64,000 nt of DNA from Maricaulis sp017643475 (GTDB taxonomy: Bacteria; Pseudomonadota; Alphaproteobacteria; Caulobacterales; Maricaulaceae): contig NZ_CP138920.1 in NCBI RefSeq assembly GCF_047123815.1, forward strand, positions 1,302,001-1,366,000, in the 5' to 3' direction. Shown here in pieces: positions 9,353 through 18,024 of the stretch. How positions within the stretch are numbered: the first letter of the stretch is position 1; each line of letters opens with the position of its first letter. Made by a program: the position numbers and the translations under genes. The notes under the pieces were generated by a model. The model was given only the letters and a program-made list of their open reading frames with translations. It did no database searches and was not told the origin of the DNA.

Positions 9353-9901
9353 ATGACCCGCGCCCTTAAGTCCCGCCTGGTCGGCGTCGTGCTGGCCGGA
9401 GGTCAATCCGCCCGCATGGGCGAAGACAAGGCCGGTCTGGTCTGGAAGGGTCGCCCCCTGCTGGAACACGCCGAAAGCACGCTGCGCGCGGCTGGATGCG
9501 ATTCGGTACTGGTCAGCGGCCGACCGGATCGCGCCAACGGTTTTGCCGACAGCCGTCAACAAGCCGGCCCGGCCCACGCCCTGCTTGATGCGCTTGATCA
9601 ACTTCCCGATGACGCCCGGGGCTTACTGGCCATACCGGTCGACATGCCCCTGGTCAGGGCCGAGGATCTGGCCCCACTGGCAAATGCAACGATGAACAAG
9701 CCCTGTGCATGGGCGAACCACCCCCTGCCGCTTTTCCTCCCTGCGACTGCGAATGCCGATGTTCGCGAGGATGTCTGGTCAGTTCGCAAACTGATCGCCG
9801 GCATGGGAGTGTCGTGGCTCCCGCTGGATGAAAGACGCGAAGCCCGGTTGCGCAATGTGAACACACCCGAAGATTTCGCTGCCTTGTCCGACCAGCGCTG
9901 A
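9353..9901 (+). CDS. mobA: Molybdenum cofactor guanylyltransferase
   Basis: The protein has 182 residues. The nucleotide-binding motif VVLAGGQSARMGEDKAGLVWKG near the N-terminus and AIPVDMPLVRAEDLAPL match MobA, which links GMP to molybdopterin to make the bis-MGD cofactor. The C-terminal NVNTPEDFAAL is also typical. It is slightly shorter than the usual 190-200 residues. It sits ahead of moaD-moaE-moaB-moaC-moeA in the same direction, separated from moaD by 143 bases. The context and motifs agree, so the assignment is firm. Confidence 0.93.
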   Translation: MTRALKSRLVGVVLAGGQSARMGEDKAGLVWKGRPLLEHAESTLRAAGCDSVLVSGRPDRANGFADSRQQAGPAHALLDALDQLPDDARGLLAIPVDMPLVRAEDLAPLANATMNKPCAWANHPLPLFLPATANADVREDVWSVRKLIAGMGVSWLPLDERREARLRNVNTPEDFAALSDQR

Positions 9902-9926
9902 ACGACCGGTGACGGCAAGACACTTC

Positions 9927-9942
9927 GCGGCATTGATGCCGC
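9927..9942. terminator. Short perfect hairpin downstream of mobA
   Basis: Seven-base arms GCGGCAT and ATGCCGC enclose a two-base loop 25 bases after the mobA stop. No T-run follows, so it may be a weak terminator or a processing hairpin between mobA and moaD. Confidence 0.3.
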
Positions 9943-10044
9943 AGATCAGGTCATGGCATTCAAGTCCGAAGCACATACATTTGATTTAACAGCACGACCG
10001 GACGCGACCATATCGCGTACCATGGCGCATACAGGAGGCTGATC

Positions 10045-10290
10045 ATGTCGCTCACCGTCAGATATTTCGCCGCCCTGCGCGAACGCATGGGCACCGCTGA
10101 GGAAGCCGTCGACACACCGGCCACAACAGGGACGGAATTGATCGCCTGGCTCATCGAACGCGACAGCCGGGCAAATGTGCTGGAACACCCGTCCACCCGC
10201 ATCATCGTCAATGACGAGATTGTATCCCGCAAGCATGCACTCAAGGCCGGCGATGTCGTCGCCTTCTGCCCGCCTTTCTCGGGAGGTTGA
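10045..10290 (+). CDS. moaD: Molybdopterin synthase small (sulfur carrier) subunit
   Basis: The protein has 81 residues of ubiquitin-like beta-grasp type, opening MSLTVRYFAALRERMG and ending in the diagnostic Gly-Gly (AFCPPFSGG). The terminal glycine becomes a thiocarboxylate that delivers sulfur to precursor Z in the MoaD-MoaE complex. A strong ribosome site (AGGAGG) lies seven bases before the ATG. moaE begins one base after the stop. Length, end motif and neighbours all agree. Confidence 0.95.
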   Translation: MSLTVRYFAALRERMGTAEEAVDTPATTGTELIAWLIERDSRANVLEHPSTRIIVNDEIVSRKHALKAGDVVAFCPPFSGG

Positions 10291-10291
10291 A

Positions 10292-10762
10292 ATGGGCATC
10301 CGGGTTCAGGTCCAAAGCGAGCGGTTCGACGCCGGGCAATTGCTCAACGCGATGAGCGGCACCGAGAGCGATTGTGGCGCTGTTGCCAGTTTTTCCGGCC
10401 AGGTGCGCGGCGGCAAAGGCCTGATCGCGCTTGAACTGGAACACTATCCCGGCGTGACCGAGAAAGCGCTCCTGCGCATTGCCCAACACGCTGCAGAACG
10501 ATGGGATCTGCGCCAGGCGACGATCATCCACCGTGTTGGCCGCATGGAGATCGGCGAGGAAATCGTCTTCGTCGGCGCCACCGCCCCACATCGACGCGCA
10601 GCGTTGGACGCGGTGAGTTTCATGATCGATGTTCTGAAGACCCAGGCTCCGTTCTGGAAAAAGGAATATGACGCCAACGGCGAACACTGGGTCGAGGCCC
10701 GTGGCGAGGACGACCAGGCCGCTGCCCGCTGGCTCGACGAGAAAGAGGAAATGTCCGCATGA
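10292..10762 (+). CDS. moaE: Molybdopterin synthase catalytic subunit
   Basis: The protein has 156 residues from the ATG at 10292, right after moaD with GGGAGG as ribosome site. Conserved MoaE features include CGAVASFSGQVRGG, LELEHYPGVTEKAL, ATIIHRVGRMEIGEEIVFVG and the catalytic region AHRRAALDAVSFMIDVLKTQAPFWKKE with its Lys residues. It forms the heterotetramer with MoaD that converts precursor Z to molybdopterin. A longer reading back to 10175 is excluded because it would cover moaD. Its stop overlaps the moaB start by four bases (ATGA). Confidence 0.95.
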   Translation: MGIRVQVQSERFDAGQLLNAMSGTESDCGAVASFSGQVRGGKGLIALELEHYPGVTEKALLRIAQHAAERWDLRQATIIHRVGRMEIGEEIVFVGATAPHRRAALDAVSFMIDVLKTQAPFWKKEYDANGEHWVEARGEDDQAAARWLDEKEEMSA

Positions 10763-11274
10763 ACCAGATCCCCGACCAGGTCGGCTTCGCCGTCATGACC
10801 GTCTCGGATACGCGCGACACCAAGACCGACAGGACCGGCCCCTGGCTGCGCGAGCAGATCATGGCGGAAGGTCACGCCGTCATTGACCACGCCATCGTCC
10901 ATGACGAGATCGGACTCATCCAGGCCCAGCTGCGGGCCTGGATTGCGGACAAGACCATCCACGCCATCATCGCCACGGGCGGCACCGGCCTTACCGGTCG
11001 TGATGTCACGCCGGAAGCCTTCAAACCACTCTACGACAAGGAGATGGAGGGTTTCAGCGCCGTCTTCCACCAGGTGAGTTTCCAGTCGGTCGGCGTCTCG
11101 ACCATCCAGTCTCGCGCCACCGCAGGCATTGCGGGCGGCACCTATCTCTTTGCCATTCCAGGGTCGATGGGCGGCTGCAAGGATGCCTGGAACCATGTGC
11201 TCAAGGCCGAGTTTGACGAGGCGCACAGACCCTGCAATCTGGTCGAACTCATCCCTCGCCTGACGGAGCGCTGA
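10759..11274 (+). CDS. moaB: Molybdopterin adenylyltransferase, MoaB-type
   Basis: The protein has 171 residues with the MoaB/MogA fold: VMTVSDTRD near the start, IIATGGTGLTGRDVTPEAF for MPT binding, and FAIPGSMGGCKDAWNHVL near the end. These proteins adenylate molybdopterin before metal insertion by MoeA. The length and the VSFQSVGVSTIQSRATAGI segment fit MoaB better than MogA. It overlaps moaE by four bases and ends two bases before moaC. MoaB and MogA can carry out the same reaction, so the symbol is less certain than the function. Confidence 0.93.
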   Translation: MNQIPDQVGFAVMTVSDTRDTKTDRTGPWLREQIMAEGHAVIDHAIVHDEIGLIQAQLRAWIADKTIHAIIATGGTGLTGRDVTPEAFKPLYDKEMEGFSAVFHQVSFQSVGVSTIQSRATAGIAGGTYLFAIPGSMGGCKDAWNHVLKAEFDEAHRPCNLVELIPRLTER

Positions 11275-11276
11275 TC

Positions 11277-11774
11277 ATGTCTTCCAATTCCGGCCTGACA
11301 CACCAGGACAGTGATGGCCGTATTCGCATGGTCGATGTCGGCGACAAGGCAGTGACCACGCGCACGGCCATCGCCCGCGCGCGGATCAGCATGGCGCCCT
11401 GCGCCTTCCGGGCCATACGCGAGGGTCAGGGCCCCAAGGGTGACGCGCTGCAAACAGCTGAACTGGCCGGCATCATGGCCGCCAAGCGCACATCCGACCT
11501 GATCCCGCTCTGCCATCCCCTCCCGCTGACGAAGGCCCATGTAAGCATTGAGCCTGTGGAGGGCGAAACGGCTTTTGAGGTCCGCGCCCAGGTTCGCACC
11601 GACGGCAAGACAGGTGTCGAGATGGAGGCGCTGACGGCAGCATCCGTTGCAGCGCTTACCCTCTATGACATGGCCAAGGCGCTGGACAAGTCGATGACGA
11701 TTTCCCAGGTCCAGCTGGTCGAGAAGACCGGCGGCAAGTCCGGGGATTTCAAACGCGACGAGGTCGCTGAATGA
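11277..11774 (+). CDS. moaC: Cyclic pyranopterin monophosphate synthase
   Basis: The protein has 165 residues. MoaC hallmarks are RMVDVGDKAVTTRTAIARARI, AGIMAAKRTSDLIPLCHPLPL (with the active-site His) and KTGVEMEALTAASVAALTLYDMAKALD. It rearranges the MoaA product into cyclic pyranopterin monophosphate, the first stable intermediate of molybdenum cofactor synthesis. Its partner MoaA is not encoded in this window and must be elsewhere. The gene overlaps moeA by four bases (ATGA), which suggests coupled translation. Confidence 0.96.
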   Translation: MSSNSGLTHQDSDGRIRMVDVGDKAVTTRTAIARARISMAPCAFRAIREGQGPKGDALQTAELAGIMAAKRTSDLIPLCHPLPLTKAHVSIEPVEGETAFEVRAQVRTDGKTGVEMEALTAASVAALTLYDMAKALDKSMTISQVQLVEKTGGKSGDFKRDEVAE

Positions 11775-12964
11775 TCCCGGTCGACCAGGCTCGCGAACGT
11801 ATTCTCGATGCGCTGAAGCCAACCACCATCATCTCCCTGCCCTATGCTGAAAGCCTCGGGCGTGTGCTCGCAAAACCGGTAGTGGCCGCGCGAACACAAC
11901 CTCCCTTTGATGCCTCAGCGATGGATGGTTATGCCGTGCGCTCCCGGGACATGACCGGAGAGACCAATACACTCACCTTGCAAGGGGAGTCCGCGGCCGG
12001 TCATTCGCTCGGCCGCGCGATTGCTCCGGGCACCGCCGCACGCATCTCGACCGGAGCGCCGGTTCCGGCCGGGGCTGACCAGGTCGTGATCCAGGAGAAA
12101 ACCGAGCGTGAGGGTGATCAGCTCACCCTGCACGAAGCCGCACGTCCGCACGCCAATATCCGCAAGGCCGGGATTGATTTTTTTGACGGCGACACACTGG
12201 TTCCCGCGGGCCTGAAGGTTAATGCCGACATGATCGCGCTGGCCGTCGGTGCCGGACGGGTCTCGCTGGACGTCCATCGCCAGCCGAGAATCGGCATCCT
12301 TTCCACCGGCGATGAGCTGGTCGAACCTGGCGAAACCACCGGGCCGGACCAGATCGTCAATTCGGTCTCAAAGGGCCTCGCCGCCCTCGTCAGCGCTAGT
12401 GGATGCGAGCCTGTCTATCTGGGCATCGCCCGCGACAACCCGCAGAGTGTTCATGATCATTTCGAAGACGCGAAAGGCCTGGACCTGCTCGTCACCATCG
12501 GCGGAGCATCCGTGGGCGATCATGACCATTTGCGGCGCGTCTTCGCAGAAGAAGGGGGCGCGCTGGATTTCGAGAAAGTCGCCCTGAAGCCGGGCAAGCC
12601 GACCTGGTTTGGCGAGATCAGGGGCCTGCCGGTTCTTGGCCTCCCGGGCAATCCGGTCTCCGCGCTCGTCGTCTCACGCCTGCTGCTTCAGCCCGCCCTG
12701 GCCCGACTGAATGGCGAACACAAAAGCCCGGTTTTCATCCCAGCGCGCTGTGCCGTCGACTTGCCGGAGAACGATCACCGGGAAACCTATCTGCGCGGAC
12801 AATTAAATCCGGACGGCAGTGTGGAACCGCTGCGCAACCAGGACTCTTCGGCGTTGTCGGCGCTGGTTCGGGCCAGCTGTCTGATCCGCCGTCCCATAAA
12901 CGGTCCGGCCGTCCATCCCGGCGGAGCCGTGGACATTCTGGTACTGGAAGGTCGACAGGCCTGA
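11771..12964 (+). CDS. moeA: Molybdopterin molybdenumtransferase
   Basis: The protein has 397 residues, normal for MoeA. Visible landmarks are PPFDASAMDGYAVRS, the SAAG and ISTGAPVPAGADQVV segments of domain III, RIGILSTGDELVEPG and LVTIGGASVGDHDHLR of the MogA-like domain, and KPTWFGEIRGLPVLGLPGNPVSALV. MoeA inserts molybdate into adenylated molybdopterin. It closes the moaD-moaE-moaB-moaC-moeA operon. No terminator with a T-run was seen in the short gap before the convergent regulator gene. Confidence 0.96.
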   Translation: MIPVDQARERILDALKPTTIISLPYAESLGRVLAKPVVAARTQPPFDASAMDGYAVRSRDMTGETNTLTLQGESAAGHSLGRAIAPGTAARISTGAPVPAGADQVVIQEKTEREGDQLTLHEAARPHANIRKAGIDFFDGDTLVPAGLKVNADMIALAVGAGRVSLDVHRQPRIGILSTGDELVEPGETTGPDQIVNSVSKGLAALVSASGCEPVYLGIARDNPQSVHDHFEDAKGLDLLVTIGGASVGDHDHLRRVFAEEGGALDFEKVALKPGKPTWFGEIRGLPVLGLPGNPVSALVVSRLLLQPALARLNGEHKSPVFIPARCAVDLPENDHRETYLRGQLNPDGSVEPLRNQDSSALSALVRASCLIRRPINGPAVHPGGAVDILVLEGRQA

Positions 12965-13022
12965 TTTTGCGCCTCACCGGGGTACTCGTAGCGGATATGT
13001 GACTTGCGAGCGGAGCGCCGTT

Positions 13023-14006
13023 TCAACCCCATTTGAACTGCTTTCGATACTGAGTCGGCGAGAGTCCGGTTCTGCGCGCAAATGCCTTGCGGAAGGCATT
13101 CTCGTCGGAAAATCCAACCAGAGCGGCGATTTGGGTAATGGAGGCATCCGCATCTTCCAATAACGGCTTCGCCAGGTCGATACAGACGCCCTGAATATAG
13201 GCCTGGGGTGTGAGGCCTGTGACCGCTCGGAACTTGCGCAGCATCGTACGCGTACCAACGCCCAGATACCCCGCCAGTTCGTCGACGCTGACATCACCCC
13301 CCTTGCGCGACCGGATCCAGCGATCCGCTTTCTCGATCATCGGGTCTCGCGTCCTGGAGTGCGTCGGCACGGCATATAGACGTTGGGATTTCCGGCCGCC
13401 ATCCACGACGAGGTATTTGGCGCAAAGCCGGGCGACATTCAGTCCGGAGTAGCGCCCGATAAGATGCAGCGCCAAGTCGAGAGACGACGCGCCGGCCGCC
13501 GAGGTGATCAATTTGCCCTCGTCAACCAGAAGGTCATCGTCTGCAAGCTGAACGCGTCGAAACTCTGATCGAAAATGATCTGCCATCCACCAAGTGGTCG
13601 TTGCGCTCCTTCCGTCCAGGAGACCAGCCTGTGCCAGGATGAACGTACCTGTGCACGCAGCGGCAATCGTGCCCCCCGACTGCGCAAATGCTTGCAGTTG
13701 GCCCTCAATACCCTTGTGCGCGCTCAATGCAGCGTCCAGCTCCTCCGTACTGTCGGCGCCTATTCCAGGCAGCAGGAGGACATCGAACTCGCCGCGGGTC
13801 AAAGGTCGGGTTTCTCCCACCAGTTCATGCCCGCTGGAGGAAACAACATTGCCTTTGGCCGGGGAAATGATCCGCGTCTCATATTGCTCCGCCGCCAGAC
13901 CCAGTTGCCGAATGACCTTGTTGGCCGTGCTGAAAAGGTCAGCCGGGCCATGCACTGAAAGTGCGACACACCCTTCGAGCGCGACAATCCCTATCTTGAT
14001 CGACAT
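13023..14006 (-). CDS. GlxA-type AraC-family transcriptional regulator
   Basis: The protein has 327 residues with an N-terminal DJ-1/PfpI-like domain (residues about 1-200; FDVLLLPGIGAD, GGTIAAACTGTFILAQAGLLDGRSATTTWW) and a C-terminal AraC DNA-binding domain (GYLGVGTRTMLRKFRAVTGLTPQAYIQ and GFSDENAFRKAFARRTGLSPTQYRKQF). Known relatives control catabolism of amines such as choline, carnitine or arginine. The AACTGTF segment has the Cys of the nucleophile elbow region, but in this family the domain is thought to sense rather than catalyse. It diverges from the MAPEG gene with a 109-base gap. The target is unknown. Confidence 0.88.
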   Translation of the reverse strand: MSIKIGIVALEGCVALSVHGPADLFSTANKVIRQLGLAAEQYETRIISPAKGNVVSSSGHELVGETRPLTRGEFDVLLLPGIGADSTEELDAALSAHKGIEGQLQAFAQSGGTIAAACTGTFILAQAGLLDGRSATTTWWMADHFRSEFRRVQLADDDLLVDEGKLITSAAGASSLDLALHLIGRYSGLNVARLCAKYLVVDGGRKSQRLYAVPTHSRTRDPMIEKADRWIRSRKGGDVSVDELAGYLGVGTRTMLRKFRAVTGLTPQAYIQGVCIDLAKPLLEDADASITQIAALVGFSDENAFRKAFARRTGLSPTQYRKQFKWG

Positions 14007-14115
14007 TCGAGCCCCAGACTGACGGATATGAACTATTTTATGTCAAATCCGACTATATCCTGTGCGTCCCGATTGGCCAATCATTCTGCCCACATTCACC
14101 GTTGAAAGGCCGAAC

Positions 14116-14505
14116 ATGACAATTGAATTATGGACTTTGCTGATGGTCTGCGCTCTGGCGCTATTCCTGTCGAGCGTGCCGCTGTTCCGGGCCATGCGCC
14201 AGCAATGGGGCTTCAAGGCCATGCTGGGTAATCGAGAAGACCTCACGCCGCTCACCGGCTGGGGTGGACGTGTCGTGCGCGCCTACGGCAATACCGTGGA
14301 CAATATCGTTTTCTTTGGTGCGGTTGTCATCGCCGCCCACCTCGCCGACGTCTCAAATGAAATCACGGCCGCTGGGGCGCTGACCTTTCTCGCCTGCCGC
14401 TTCATCTACGCCATTGTGTACATGCTCGGGGTCCCGGTCGTCCGCACAGTCGCCTATCTCGGCGGCGTAATCGGAACGCTCATAATCGCCTCACAGTTGC
14501 TCTGA
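14116..14505 (+). CDS. MAPEG-family membrane protein
   Basis: The protein has 129 residues from the ATG at 14116, picked because GAAAGG lies just upstream; the frame is open further to 14062. About four membrane helices are visible. GNTVDNIVFFGAVVIAAHL and FLACRFIYAIVYMLGVPVVRTVAYLGG match the MAPEG superfamily (glutathione S-transferase-like membrane proteins). Bacterial members of this short type have no settled function. It may be controlled by the divergent GlxA-type regulator, but no operator was identified. Confidence 0.8.
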   Translation: MTIELWTLLMVCALALFLSSVPLFRAMRQQWGFKAMLGNREDLTPLTGWGGRVVRAYGNTVDNIVFFGAVVIAAHLADVSNEITAAGALTFLACRFIYAIVYMLGVPVVRTVAYLGGVIGTLIIASQLL

Positions 14506-14644
14506 TCATCCAATCCGGTGCTGTCAAACGAGAGAGACAAAGCAACCCGCGCCAGCGGAAACCAAACGTCCGGGCACGGCATTTACGACCACTCCCTTGT
14601 ATCACCGGGCGAAATTCTCCACCGTGTCCTCCGGGGAGATCATG

Positions 14645-16087
14645 ATGACAGAAAATCTTGCGCTGAATCCGTTGCAGATCGGCATTTTCCTGGTTCTGAC
14701 CTTGGCCGTTGGTGCGCTGACCTGGTGGCGCGTGTCCGCCATGAAAAAAACCACAGGCGCCGACGATGAATGCGAGTACTTTCTCGCCGGCCGCAGCCTC
14801 GGCTGGATCCTGGTCGCCGGCTCGATCACGCTGACGAACCTGTCGACCGACCAGCTGGTCGGGATGAATGGCAACCAGATGCTGCTGCTGGCCTGGTGGG
14901 AGCTTGCCGCCGTCGCCGGCCTGGTCATTCTCGCCTTTGTCTTCCTGCCGATTTACTACAAGAACAATTGCCGGACGACGACCGAGCTGCTGGGACAGCG
15001 CTATAACGACAAGAACATCCGGGCCTTGATCGCCTTCCTGTTCCTTGCAGGCAATGTCATCGTCTTCCTGCCGGTCATGCTCTATACGGGGTCGCTGTTC
15101 CTGAAATCCATGTTCGGCGTGGACTGGCCGATCCTCGCCTTTGCCATTCCGCTCGCGTTGATCGGTTCGGCCTATGCCATTTTCGGCGGTCTGCGTGCCG
15201 TCGCCGTTTCCGATGCCATTTCCGGTGTTGGTGTGCTTGGCGTTGCGGTGCTGGTCGTGGTGCTGGCCCTCAAGGCAATCGATTTCGACCTGTCCGACAT
15301 TCCCGCCGAGCGCCTCACCCTGATCGGTGACAATGACTCGCCGATCCCGTGGCACACCCTGCTGACGGGCATGATTTTCATCCAGATCTTCTACTGGAGC
15401 ACCAACCAGACCATCACCCAGCGGGCCATGGCAGCCAAGAGCCTGAAGGAAGCCCAGAAAGGCGTCATCGCAGCGGCGGGCATCCGCCTGCTCATCGTTC
15501 CGGCGATCGTCGTCATCCCCGGTATCGTCGCCTTCAAGCTGTTCGGTGATGTCGGGGATGCCGCCTACGGCCAGATCGTTGCTGCCGTCCTGCCGCCCTG
15601 GCTGTCCGGCGCGTTTGCCGCCATGATCGCGGCAGCGGTGCTGACGAGCTTCAACTCGGTGCTCAATTCCTCAACCACACTCTACGTGCTGGATATCCAC
15701 GAGACCTATTTCGACTCCACACCCAATGTCGGCCGGATGAACATGATCATCACGCTGGTCTTTGTCGGCAGTTCCATCGCGCTCGTCCCGATCTATCAAA
15801 GCGCGGAAAGCATCATCAACCTGGTCCAGCAATTGTTCGGCCTTTTGTCGATGCCTATCCTGTCCGCCTTCATCGTCGGACTGGTCTTCCGCAATGTCGG
15901 TGCCGGTGCCGCGATGACGGGCGTCCTGTCGGGGACCGCACTCTATGCGATCTTCACCTTTGCCTGGACACCGTTGCACTACATCCACCTGATGCTGATC
16001 ACCCTGGTCTGCTCGATCAGTATCGCGCTGATCTTCAACCGGGTCGTGCTGGGCAATCGCGAGGAGTTTGTCGGCCTGCCGCGCTAG
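14645..16087 (+). CDS. Sodium:sugar symporter (SGLT-like), probable galactoside/galactose transporter
   Basis: The protein has 480 residues from the ATG at 14645, which has GGGGAG six bases upstream; an ATG at 14642 is adjacent. It shows the SSS-family layout of about 13-14 membrane helices. ECEYFLAGRSLGWILVAGSITLTNLSTDQLVGMNGN resembles vSGLT rather than PutP. ITQRAMAAKSLKEAQKGVIAA and MIAAAVLTSFNSVLNSSTTLYVLD include the sodium-site Ser/Thr pair. It converges on the galactoside operon with a four-base overlap of gene ends, so it is likely the sodium-driven importer of galactose or galactosides for that operon. The substrate is inferred from context. Confidence 0.87.
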   Translation: MTENLALNPLQIGIFLVLTLAVGALTWWRVSAMKKTTGADDECEYFLAGRSLGWILVAGSITLTNLSTDQLVGMNGNQMLLLAWWELAAVAGLVILAFVFLPIYYKNNCRTTTELLGQRYNDKNIRALIAFLFLAGNVIVFLPVMLYTGSLFLKSMFGVDWPILAFAIPLALIGSAYAIFGGLRAVAVSDAISGVGVLGVAVLVVVLALKAIDFDLSDIPAERLTLIGDNDSPIPWHTLLTGMIFIQIFYWSTNQTITQRAMAAKSLKEAQKGVIAAAGIRLLIVPAIVVIPGIVAFKLFGDVGDAAYGQIVAAVLPPWLSGAFAAMIAAAVLTSFNSVLNSSTTLYVLDIHETYFDSTPNVGRMNMIITLVFVGSSIALVPIYQSAESIINLVQQLFGLLSMPILSAFIVGLVFRNVGAGAAMTGVLSGTALYAIFTFAWTPLHYIHLMLITLVCSISIALIFNRVVLGNREEFVGLPR

Positions 16088-18024
16088 ATGCGCCAGGCCG
16101 CCACGCCTGCAGGCGCAAGCTCGCTAGCGCCGAGCACATATTCGGCGCCTTCGGGCGCCGTGCCCTGCAGGCTGACCGGCTCCGGGCCGTAGTTGAAGGC
16201 AAAACGCAATCCGCCCAGCGATCGCAGGCGCACATCCTCGTGCACCGGCATGATGGTGATACCCGCCTCCCGGCAAAGATCCGCCAGCACCCGTCCGAGG
16301 AGCTCGTCCTCCGGCCATCCGGCCAGATAGGAGAAACGGCTTTCCTGGATCCAGAACGGTGCGCCGTCGGCATAACACGCCCGGACCGGCGATGCCGTCT
16401 CGGCGGCTTCGCGCCAGCGCTGCACGCCATGTGCCTGACCGTCGAGATCAACACGCTCTTTGATCCCCGCACGCAGGCTTTCAACCCGGGTAATTTTCAA
16501 CGCCATCAGATCCTGCAATGGCCCCGGGGCCAGATTGGCAGGCAACTGGAAGCTCTGAGTCTTCGACCCGCTGCGACACAGCATCAGGACCTGCCCGGAA
16601 CAGGATTTAAGCTGATCCAGCAGAGCGTGTTCAACATGCGGCAGTCCCGGCAGCACAACGAGCGCGTAGCCGGACAGGTCGCTCTGCGGAGAAACGATAT
16701 CCACATCCAGCCCCAGGCGACGCAGGACCGTATAGGTCTCGAACGCTTGGCGTAGCAGGTCGAGCCCCTGCCCCTGCGGCTGCGCCTGGTGGATCCACTG
16801 CCCGTCATAGGACCAGACCAGCGCGACCGGCGCCTGGCGTGTTGTCTCGTCGGAAATCAGTGTCACATCCCGCGCGACCTCGGCGGCCTCGGCAAAGGCG
16901 GGAGCCGGTTCCGCATCGACACGCAACAGCCCGGCATGCATCTGCTCCTGGGCAAACGGACATTGTCGCCAGCGGAACCAGCTGACCAGGTCCGCGCCAT
17001 GAGCCAGCGCCTCGAGGCTCCACAGGCGGACCATGCCGTCCAGCGGTGCCGGATTATTGGGCGCCCAGTTCACAGGCCCCGGCTGCTGCTCCATCACGCC
17101 CCATTTGCGCGAACAGCCGCGATAGAGATCGTGGTGAAACGCCTGGAAGTCGGGATGACCCTGGCGCAGATACCGCTGTTTCTCGGCGTCGGAGAAGGGC
17201 GAGATATCGAGGAAACCCAGCGGATAGCTGTCCCAGGTCGCCACATCGATGTCCGAGCCCATGGCATGGTGGTCAAAGGCCGTAAACCCGCCCATGAAGT
17301 TGTGGGTGATCTCGCGTCCAGGGCTCAGCCGTCGCAGGATCTCGACCTGTTCGTCATTGAAACTGCGCACCTGGTCGGAACTGAAGCGCTGGAAGTCCAC
17401 GACGTGCGACGGGTTGGGCTCCGTGACCGTCCCAAGCGGTGGATCGACCTCGTCGAAGGACCTGTATTCCTGGCTCCAGAAGACCGTACCCCAGGCCGCA
17501 TTCAAAGCGGCAACGTCGCCATAACGCCGCGCGAGCCAACGCCGGAACGCCCGGCGCGCATTTCCGGAATAGCTCTCGATCGTGTCGTGACAACCGTATT
17601 CATTATCCGTCTGCCACATCGCCACGGCGGGGTGCTCGCCATAGCGTTCGCCCATGGCCGTGACGATACGGCGGCACTCGGCGCGATAGGTCTCACTGGA
17701 AAAACAGTAATGGCGACGCGAGCCGAAACCGCGAACCTGGCCCTGCGCATCCACCGCAAACATGTCCGGATCGCGATCCACCAGCCATTTGGGCGGTGTT
17801 GCCGTGGGCGTCCCCAGGATGACCTTCAGACCGGCCGCGGCCAGCATGTCGATCGCGCGGTCAAACCAGGCCCAGTCATATTGGCCCGGTTCCGGCTCGA
17901 AACGCGACCAGGCAAACTCGCCGATGCGGATAAGCGAGAGGCCCAGCCCGGCCATCTGTTGCGCATCCTCGGCCCACCGGCTTTCCGGCCAGTGTTCGGG
18001 ATAATAACAAACACCCAGACGCAT
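16084..18024 (-). CDS. GH42 beta-galactosidase
   Basis: The protein has 646 residues, typical for GH42. The opening MRLGVCYYPEHWPESRWAED is diagnostic. WQTDNEYGCHDT carries the acid/base Glu (about residue 142) and GVMEQQPGPVNW the nucleophile Glu (about 312). Domain A is followed by a beta-galactosidase trimerisation domain (PVALVWSYDGQW, ALVVLPGLPHVE). There is no signal peptide, so it acts in the cytoplasm, releasing galactose from beta-galactosides. Its ATG overlaps the stop of the alpha-galactosidase gene (TGATG). It is the last gene of the galT-galK-galE-GH36-GH42 operon. Confidence 0.94.
   Translation of the reverse strand: MRLGVCYYPEHWPESRWAEDAQQMAGLGLSLIRIGEFAWSRFEPEPGQYDWAWFDRAIDMLAAAGLKVILGTPTATPPKWLVDRDPDMFAVDAQGQVRGFGSRRHYCFSSETYRAECRRIVTAMGERYGEHPAVAMWQTDNEYGCHDTIESYSGNARRAFRRWLARRYGDVAALNAAWGTVFWSQEYRSFDEVDPPLGTVTEPNPSHVVDFQRFSSDQVRSFNDEQVEILRRLSPGREITHNFMGGFTAFDHHAMGSDIDVATWDSYPLGFLDISPFSDAEKQRYLRQGHPDFQAFHHDLYRGCSRKWGVMEQQPGPVNWAPNNPAPLDGMVRLWSLEALAHGADLVSWFRWRQCPFAQEQMHAGLLRVDAEPAPAFAEAAEVARDVTLISDETTRQAPVALVWSYDGQWIHQAQPQGQGLDLLRQAFETYTVLRRLGLDVDIVSPQSDLSGYALVVLPGLPHVEHALLDQLKSCSGQVLMLCRSGSKTQSFQLPANLAPGPLQDLMALKITRVESLRAGIKERVDLDGQAHGVQRWREAAETASPVRACYADGAPFWIQESRFSYLAGWPEDELLGRVLADLCREAGITIMPVHEDVRLRSLGGLRFAFNYGPEPVSLQGTAPEGAEYVLGASELAPAGVAAWRI

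Noticed and set aside
14480..15355. Long minus-strand frame opposite the SGLT-like symporter
   Set aside because: Composition is rich in Gln, Asp, His and Arg with no family features, and it mirrors codon use of the real gene on the other strand.
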